NCBI GenBank assembly: GCA_026874595.1
Contig: CM049310.1
Location: forward strand, 15,352,058-15,416,057
Direction: 5' to 3'
From: Sipunculus nudus
Lineage: Eukaryota; Annelida; Sipuncula; Golfingiida; Sipunculidae
DNA length: 64,000 nucleotides
Shown here one piece after another: positions 56,183 through 64,000 of the stretch (within the stretch, counting starts at the first letter, position 1; each line of letters opens with the position of its first letter). The notes beneath the pieces are model-generated. The model made no database searches. It saw only the letters and a program-made list of their open reading frames with translations, and was not told where the DNA came from. The position numbers were made by a program, and so were the translations under genes.

Positions 56183-56711
56183 AAAAAAATATAACGATGA
56201 TTTAGATGACAACCAAAAGTGTCAGCCTTACCCTCCACAAAAGTCAATCAAATCCTGCAGATATTTGTTTGCGTAATTTGCCAACATACAACCGAAACAA
56301 CCAAGAGTAAAACACTGCCCCCCCCCCCCCCTCCCGGTGAAGGCTGCAGCTACGTTACCAAAACGAACTTACGAAAATGATTATTCTTTAATTAAAGACA
56401 TGTTCGGATTTGTATTTATCTGTAAATAAAGAAAATATTTATTTGTAGTTACTTTCCCTCTTCGTTCCGTATTTCTATTGTCACACGTTACTAATCATTT
56501 AAACGTCATTGGGATATAAAGTGAGGTGGCATCGTATATACGGTATGGTGCCTTTCATTTATTAGTTCTAGCAATCACATCCTCATCACCATCATTGGAC
56601 ATCGTCTCCATCTTCACTCAAGCAGGCTCTGCTTTAGGCACGTGCAGTAATCACAGGGATGTCTTCCGTCATTTTAAGGAATTCCTACACGAAGGCAGCG
56701 CAACAAGCCTT

Positions 56712-56909
56712 ATAGTACAGCGGCTAAGGCTCATTTTTCACCAGAATTGCTCAAATTTTGCAGAAAGCATGACACTTTGCACAGATTGCGGCCGCCAGAG
56801 GGCTTGAATTTTTGGGGTATATTTTTTTAAAGATTCCTATGGAGGCAGTAGTATTACTGAGCAAATTTTCATGATTTCTGAGCAATTCTGGTGCTTAGCC
56901 GCTGTACTA
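56712..56909. mobile_element. MITE with inverted termini
   Basis: ATAGTACAGCGGCTAAG at the left is repeated in inverse orientation at the right, and both continue into CACCAGAATTGCTCA. Length about 200 bp. The target duplication is unclear, so the superfamily cannot be assigned. Confidence 0.7.
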
Positions 56910-57263
56910 TTAATCGCTGATGCGCATTTGAAAACGCTGTAGTGATATTATCACAGAAGCGATTTTTATCACGTTCGTTCTCGCGTTCGCGCTTATGGAA
57001 ATGCACTTTTAACACAATTTTAATGCAGCTTTATTAAAGCTGCATTTGGAATATTATTACGTGTACAGTAATCGAGTGATAAATCGCCCGCTGTTGCAGG
57101 GAAACTTTTTTGTCACTCGTGAACTGGAGAATATCTGTACGCTTCTTTTCACACTGAAAGTAAATGAAGCGGAACCCGCAGAGTGCATCGGATAAAAATC
57201 AAGTATCAAGCATTCTGGATGATTTAATTTGGAAAAGGAACTTGACACTGTTGAGAGATATGT

Positions 57264-57304
<41 letters not shown>

Positions 57305-57318
57305 GTTATTATTATTAT
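57264..57318. repeat. (TAT)n microsatellite
   Basis: Around 18 trinucleotide units with one TTG interruption. Confidence 0.9.
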
Positions 57319-57965
57319 CAATATACTGTGTTTTTTCAATGACCTCCATGGTGTTTCCCAGTTTGGATAGGAAAGCTCTCAAAGCGTACACACAACTTCT
57401 CATCTCGTGTTTAGGTTGAACACGAGCGGTTCCGGATGAAGACTATCAATTCAGTGTTAAAGGTGAACCAGGGGCGTACAAATGGTTCAGTGACCAATTA
57501 AAAAGTCATCAGTACTAAAAATAAGATAATTTTTCTGTTTCTCGTATAATCGTTTGAGTTATGCAGTGAGAAATACACATATAACAGGACAGTTTCGGCG
57601 ACCAGCCTGTTGATATTTAGTGAATAGGGGTACAATTCAGAGTGATTTCCAACACAGCCTTAGATAAAAAACGTGAGAAACCTGGTGGCAACCCTATTTT
57701 AATTTTAGTAGATCATGATCATATCAACATATCATACATTTATGTCAAACATCGAAAAGAGATTTTATTGTATAATTTTTACCAAGATTTTGAATCTCCA
57801 TAACATGAAATGTTATGATATATTAACGAAACAAAAATATAAATAGCAAGACATGTAAGGCTATTAGAGTCCTTTGCTTTATTCTTTGTTTATTGATGAA
57901 TATTAGCATAGATTTAATTATTCTGACCGCAAGGGAATCTTCATTAATTAAGATCTAATTAATAT
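57319..57965. other. Intergenic stretch without recognised gene
   Basis: AT-rich, no long frame or repeat recognised. Confidence 0.45.
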
Positions 57966-58450
57966 CAATGGCCTTGATGTTTGCTGATGACATATGGAGA
58001 TACGGTTAGGATACTGCAAAAACGAATTAACCATCTTCAAGAATTTTGTGTAAAATATGGAAAAAAATCAATATGGACAAAACAAAAATAATAATGTTCA
58101 GAGCAGAAGGTGAACTAAGGGATAATTGAAAATGTTACCTGTACAACCAAAAATATAGATGTAGTTTCTCATTATAAATACCTTGGGATATTTTGGGATT
58201 ATTGAGGAATTTCCTGTATGTAATGATTTATGAGATATATATGCTGTATTACAGTCGTGTGAATAATTTAATAATTTAAAAGATCATATTGATAAGTATT
58301 TTGTATTATGTTGTATTTTGTATTATTTTATTCATTGTACTTTGCACAATTATAGTTAGAATTAATTTGTTAGCATAATATATATGGACATGTAGTTGGA
58401 TTTTGGGCTGGAGATCTTTTTCGGAATAAACTTGTTTCTCTCACTTTTGC
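57966..58450 (+). pseudogene. Decayed LINE reverse transcriptase fragment
   Basis: Encodes, with frame breaks, LMFADD followed by LQKRINHLQEFCVKYG and a KTKIIMF-like stretch, then YLGIF: the catalytic FADD region of a non-LTR reverse transcriptase. It jumps to an AT-rich 3' part with GGAATAAAC. Internally deleted and non-functional. Confidence 0.65.
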
Positions 58451-58851
58451 CTTATATGGTGTTACCTATTTGACCCTACAGCAGTGGGGTAGCTAGACAA
58501 CCTTGTGTCTGTTTTTGAGATAATCTCAGCTTAAACCATGCACGTATCCGTTTATTTTATGTAAAAACACAGTGGTGACATATTTTATAATATGAATTCA
58601 CTTCTCTGAGTCGCCTGTAGGATTGTTTTAGTTAATTATTGTGAATGTGTAAAAATTATATTTAATCTCATTCTGTGTGTGTATATGTCTGCATGTACGT
58701 GTCATTGGGGCTTAATAAATACTCCTTGCATTCGTGACGTGTACCTCCTAATTATTTCCCGGCGTACCTACTGGTGTTGAGTGCAGCACTAGAAACAGAG
58801 ATGGTAGAATTCATGAATTCTCATAGATGATATTCCCCAATTTTAGTTGTT

Positions 58852-60275
58852 TTTATGCCTCCGCCACAAAGTTGACCTACTTTTGACCGTTTGACGGCTC
58901 CTGAACATAGAAAATTTCATGAAAAAAAGAAATTTTCATGACAAATGCACATGTACGGAATTGTTTTTCGCAATGCCTGCAGACATGGCCTGATTTTTTT
59001 GTGTGTGTGGGCAGATAATGACCAGTTACAGATCGAGTTCGCTTTTCGTCCCGGTTGACCTACTTTTGACCGTTTGACGACTCCTGACGTAGAAAATTTC
59101 ATGAAAAATAGAAATTTTCATGACAAATGCACAGGTACGTACTTTTTTTGCAAGCTTGCAGATACTTGCCTGACTTTTGCTTTGTGGGCAGATAATGAAC
59201 AGTTACAGATTGAGTTTGCATTTCGTCCCAGTTGACCTACTTTTGATTGTTCCTGAACATAATAAATTTAATGAAAAATAGAAATTTTCATGACAAATGT
59301 ACATGTACAGCCTTTTTTAGCCCTCAGCCCATAGGCTGATGGGCTATTGTCGTCACCTTAGCCGTCCTTCCGTCCGGCGTCCGTCTGTCTGGCGCTCCTT
59401 TAACTTTTACCTTGTGAGCGGGATATCTCTAACAGAATCCACCGTTGGAATTTTATTTTTTTTGGTGAAGATGTATATCGACAAAATCTCGGTCAGGTTT
59501 GAAGATGGGTGACCTTGACCCATTTTTCTACATTTTAGAGCTGATTTTAGAAAAACACTTAGAAGCTTATATCTCAGGAACCATTGGGTGGATTTTCATA
59601 AAACTAACTATGATCATTGGGACTGATGGTCTTTACCTGCTGCACGAGTTTGGTGGCGCTACCTACAATATAAGTTTTTTTTTATTTTTCACCTTTGGCC
59701 TTGTGAGCTGGATATCTCTTAAAGGATTCGCCGTAGGATTTTTTATTTCTTCGGTTAAGATGTATATCGACAAAATTTTGGTCAAGTTCGAAGATGGGTG
59801 ACCTTGACCTATTTTTCTTTTTTTTTAGAGCTGATTATAGAAAAAAAAACTTATTGACTGAGGCCTTTTACCAGCTTTTGCTGATATTCTAGTTTAGCAA
59901 GCAATACAGTTACAGATACTGGCCTAATTTTTGGTCTGTGGGCGCATAATGACCAGTTACAGATCGAGTTCGCGTTTCGTCCCGGTTGACATATTTTTGA
60001 CCTTATGACAGATCCTGAACATAGAAAACTTCATGAAAAATAAAAAAATTACGATAAATGCACTTGTATGAAATTTTTTCGCAATGCCTGCAGATACTGG
60101 CTTGATTTTTGGAGTTTTGCTTGATAATGACCCGTTACAGATAGAGATTTCATTATATCCTGGTTTACCTACTTTTGACCATATGACAGCTCCTGAACTT
60201 AAAATTTTTTTTACAAAATTAACAAATATTTTTAATTTGCTCTAAGCGGGGGCATTCGTGTCGTTCCAACACGTC
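58852..60275. mobile_element. Tandem-core element, family D
   Basis: A roughly 180-bp unit beginning GTTGACCTACTTTTGACC occurs at 58871, 59053 and 59231, then near 59985 and 60164 after an insertion. The ends ATGCCTCCGC (58854) and GCGGGGGCATT (60246) are near inverses, repeating the architecture of families A and B. Confidence 0.65.
59311..59892 (+). mobile_element. Repeat element inserted in family D
   Basis: Begins near TTAGCCCTC with a perfect hairpin AGCCCAT/ATGGGCT (59326-59345), then a GTCCGTC-rich stretch and two copies of a unit of about 289 bp (CTTGTGAGC(G/T)GGATATCTCT at 59411 and 59700). It separates family D repeats. The plus-strand frame 59499-59801 within it is repeat-derived. 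Confidence 0.6.
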
Positions 60276-61271
60276 TAGTTTTTTTTATTATTATTATTTT
60301 ATAAACTTAAGCAAACAGCAGTAGGTATACACACCCATTGGTAACATTGGAAAATGATGGTCCATGCGGTCGGTATTCAACTGACTGACTTTGTGGTCGT
60401 CTAAAACCGGAGTAACAACATAAGTATGTACCCGTGTGTTTGTGGTGGTGGTGGTGTGTGTGTGTAAATGTGTTTGTATATGAGAGAGACACACAGCCAG
60501 ACAGACAGAAAGACAGAGAGACCGAGAAGACCGAAGTGATCCCGTTTTTATTATGTTCTTACATGAAATCTTCAAGAAAGGGTAACAAGATACCATTATT
60601 GCCAAAATGCATATGAAATGTATTTGAGAATTAACCGTTTTTGTATTATCCTGCTAACAAACCAACGAACAAACACAGGAGAAGGCATATAGCATCCTTG
60701 ACGGATATGTCTAACGCTATCTTGGCATGCTGTGTACAGTAAAGTGATTTGGCTGCAGAGTCATTCTATAGCCGCACGGTCACCATTGTCTTACATCAGT
60801 GGAGCTGAAATGTTAAAAAGGGGAATCTAATTAAAAAAGAGACATTTAGTCATATTTTAAAGCATACTGATCATTTGATTTCCTTGTTTTATTATGGTGG
60901 TGCCCCAGCTTCCCTTGCAATGTAACACAGACAAAAGTCATTACTGAACTCTCCAGCTGAAACAATATACCAATAACTCGCCCGCAACGGATATTGTACC
61001 CGGGTCTGACAAGAAACAATAACAACCGACTCAAAGTCCATTTATATAGCTTTATAATCAGTCATGTTGTGTATTGTTTAACATCCAATATGGCTGATAC
61101 AGAGAAGCATGAACGACAGATTCACTGGTATAAGCCGTGAGATTTCAGGTAAAAATGCAAATCGTATTTAAGCTACACAATGATTAATAAACAGCAAAGA
61201 CTTTGGAAAATCATTTTCATTTCGGGAAAAATTCATTTTCGGGGGGCGGGGGGGATTGTTAAACGTGTGCG

Positions 61272-61314
<43 letters not shown>

Positions 61315-62934
61315 TGTGTGTGTGTGTGTAACTGACAAAATTTCCAATAGGAACCAGGATATATAGGAATTCCCTATAGAAGGATACCAGCCCGGGGTAC
61401 ACCCGTGGGCAGAGTAAATAGGGGAGGGTGTTGGGGTTGGCCACCCCCTCCCACGGTTTGGAAGTGTTGTTATAAGTAATTTAGTAAATACACAACTCCG
61501 TATACCTGTTGGGCCGATGGCTCTTCCAAACCTTTTTAAGGGAAATTTTAATTTTTCAGATAATGTTACACTATTCAAATTCAGGACTCGAAAATATTGA
61601 GCGGTGGACCATTTTCGCTCTTCTCCGGCCAATGCTAGCTAGATCATATTACTTCATATACAGAAGCTATGAGATTGTTTAGGGTGTGTCCTCGAACATT
61701 CCGATTTATAAAGGTTTGTGTTCACAGATTCGGATATATGTCGCGGGGGAGAATTAGATCTTAAAATCAAATGATACATGATAATTACATTTTATGAATG
61801 AATGAGTAATTTCTTACATATATACCTTGTCCTGTGCCAGTGGTAAGCTTTTTTTTTCTTCAGTAGGCCCACTACCCTCAACGCCCGAGGACTGCAGGGA
61901 AACCGTATTGTCAAATGAACACAGGTGCCACCTGTCGTCATAAATGTTAATTACTGATACGCGCCGAGCAGTTGGTTAATGGTCAGGACATTCATAATTT
62001 AGTTTGCTGCTTCGTACTGACGTGGTCTTCCTAATATATAAATGTAACACCATTATAGGGAGGAGGCCAGGTGTGAAAGATTGGGTTCAAACGAAACATA
62101 ACAATACATGTGCAAGATATTTCAACTCCAAACCATTTTGCCGCCGTAAATCGCAATATGTCAAATTTAAATATTGCATATTTTAATAACTCAAGAGAAA
62201 AATAATAATAATCGCGGATAGATTTATTCTTCCTTAAATTTTTGTATGAAGTTTTTATTATGATTTAGGCACGATGCCCCTCTTATATTTTCACTAGCTG
62301 ATAAACCCCGTAACCGGGCTTTATAACCTGGTTGTGGGGATGTAATAAATGAGATGATGAATGTTGAATCATTTTTTTTATCTTAACAGTTAAAATTAAG
62401 TATAGATTTTCAGTGGAATACTGTCTCAGTAAGATATGTACAAATATCTCTTGCATTTATTTTGTGAGCTGTGCTCGTGGCATGAAATTTATACATCGTT
62501 ATGTTTACATTGGAGACCTGATCAGTGGTGATGTTTACACCCGCGAACCGGAGGCATTAAGATTTTCAAAGATCTTTGAGTGACTACATATATTATTGTT
62601 GTTAGACGTATAAGATATAGATCGATGAATTAAATGCATGTTTTAAGCTGTTCATTAAAAAAGAAACGGGAATATGCATATACATTGTAAATAACAGAAG
62701 CGGATCAACCCGTACCCCCCCCCCCCCCAGCGGCCGCAACTTTTTTTTTAAAGTCAGGTCTATTTTTGTGTTTTTGTGTAGGGAATATAAAATGGAGCTA
62801 AAATAGAGTAAGCATCCACAGCATCTATGCCAAATGTAATAAAAAAAAAAGGTATTTGTCCGGGAAACATATATATTGATTCACCTGTGAATCTATGTTG
62901 CTGTGTAATATCCGTGACGCAGTATTGTAAATAG
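60276..62934. other. Intergenic stretch, no recognised gene
   Basis: Contains a GT-rich run (60440-60480), a (TA)n tract at 61276-61310 and poly-C (62717-62730). Reading frames here (60294-60605, 61276-61632, 62004-62186) follow low-complexity sequence or lack motifs. Confidence 0.5.
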
Positions 62935-64000
62935 AAGTGGTCCATGGGCCATGACGCTCGGATAAATTTGACTAGGTGCTCATTTTTTTATTAATGTAGT
63001 ATATCGTCTATGAGATACGCCGATGGCTAATGTTACTATGTTGTATAACAGACGAAATATAAAAATCTGAATTTCAGGATTCAAAGGAGACTTGCTACGG
63101 GCCCCCTAAATTTTATAATAGAAGGTTTCAAGGAAAATGGATACAGTTTGTACCCTGTCTATCTTGGTTTTCAAAATCATGTTTCTGGTTATAGCTCACA
63201 GATTATAGGTCACCATGACCTAATGTCAGGTTTCCAAGGAGATTTGCCAATTAAGTAACTCCCTGAATGATATATTAGAAGAGTTTGGTGCTTATGGATA
63301 CAATTTGTGTTGTCTGACTGCTCAAAATCAAACTTCTGGGTAGAAGCTTGCAGAATATAGGTCAACATGACCTAATTTTTCCAAGGGGATTTGCCTAGGA
63401 CCTAGGCCTAATGCATACAATTTGTACCTATCTGACATTAAAGGTGCGTTGGCCTATAACGTGCAGGTTTCCAGTGAGATTTGTCAAGATCTCCCTGGAT
63501 GCTGTGTTGGAAGATTTTGGGGCTTAAGGATACAATATATACCCTATCTGACTTTATTTGACATGTATTATAAGAATAAATTAAACTAATTTCATGATTC
63601 AAAGAAGGCTTGCCTACGACCTTCCAAAACTTTTCAACAAAAGGTTTTCAAGGAAAATGGATACAGTTTGTACCCAGTCTATCTTGGTGCTTAACATCAT
63701 GTGTCTGATTATAGCTCACAGATTATAGGTCACCATGACCTAATGTCAGATTTCCAAGGAGATTTGCCAAGTATACCCTGAATGTTATGTTAGCGAAGTC
63801 TAGGGCCTATGGATACAATTTGTGCCCTGTCTGACAGCTCAAAATCAAACTTCTGGGCAGAAGCTTGCAGAATATAGGTCGCCATGACCTAATTTTTATT
63901 TTCCAAGGGGATTTGCCTAGGACCTAGGCCTAATGCATACAATTTGTACCTATCTGACATTAAAGCCTGTAACGTGCAGATTTCCAGTGGGAAAATTCTG
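62935..64000 (+). mobile_element. Tandem-core element, family C (runs off the window)
   Basis: Begins AAGTGGTCCATGGGCCATGACGCTC, closely resembling the 5' end of family A. It continues with a different core of period about 517 bp: GGAAAATGGATACAGTTTGTACC near 63135 and 63653, GAAGCTTGCAGAATATAGGTC near 63343 and 63860. The 3' end lies beyond the window. Confidence 0.65.

Noticed and set aside
59499-59801. 100-codon plus-strand frame
   Set aside because: Derived from a tandem element with two copies of a 289-bp unit; no domain.

Overview
This window looks like intron-rich, AT-rich, repeat-dense DNA from a marine invertebrate animal, most likely a lophotrochozoan such as a mollusc. The basis is spliced genes with conventional metazoan splice sites, a cadherin-like receptor family, Gypsy retrotransposons, LINE tails, hAT-like elements, and several families of short mobile elements built around tandem-repeat cores, as known from bivalve genomes. 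The taxon is an inference.

Layout. 1-2.6 kb: a tandem-core element (family A). 2.6-16.6 kb: two inverted CACTGCAAAAACAGTG-type ends, each followed inward by a TTTAGC-rich subterminal array, frame about 14 kb that I interpret as one large CACTA-like DNA transposon. It holds a spliced minus-strand gene (7977-9990, with a possible promoter near 13.3-13.6 kb) and was later hit by family A and family B elements, one B copy sitting inside an A copy. 16.6-56 kb: a divergent pair of paralogous receptor genes. The minus-strand copy (42636 to 18283) and the plus-strand copy (47957 to 56002) each have seven exons with the same intron phases. Both encode a signal peptide, a Cys/Trp-containing extracellular module, one cadherin-like repeat and a membrane segment; the minus copy also has a threonine-rich mucin-like stalk. 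Intron 1 of the minus copy is 18.4 kb and contains two LTR retrotransposons, both in the gene's orientation. The first (24371-30612) has integrase upstream of reverse transcriptase in a single reading frame (Gmr1-like order). The second (31389-41381) has the usual Gypsy order but broken frames despite nearly identical LTRs. A hAT-like element with an 8-bp target duplication lies between the two receptor genes. 56-64 kb: no complete gene; a MITE, a LINE fragment, a tandem-core element (family D) with another repeat inserted in it, and the start of a further tandem-core element (family C) that runs off the window.

How it fits together. The host coding content is essentially the receptor pair, presumably made by inverted duplication and then diverged through a mucin stalk, non-canonical GC donors and nearby transposon insertions. 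The minus copy carries two apparent frameshifts, so it is a damaged gene or contains assembly indels. Everything else is mobile or satellite DNA. All coordinates, splice sites and phases were read by eye; no database search or expression data was available.
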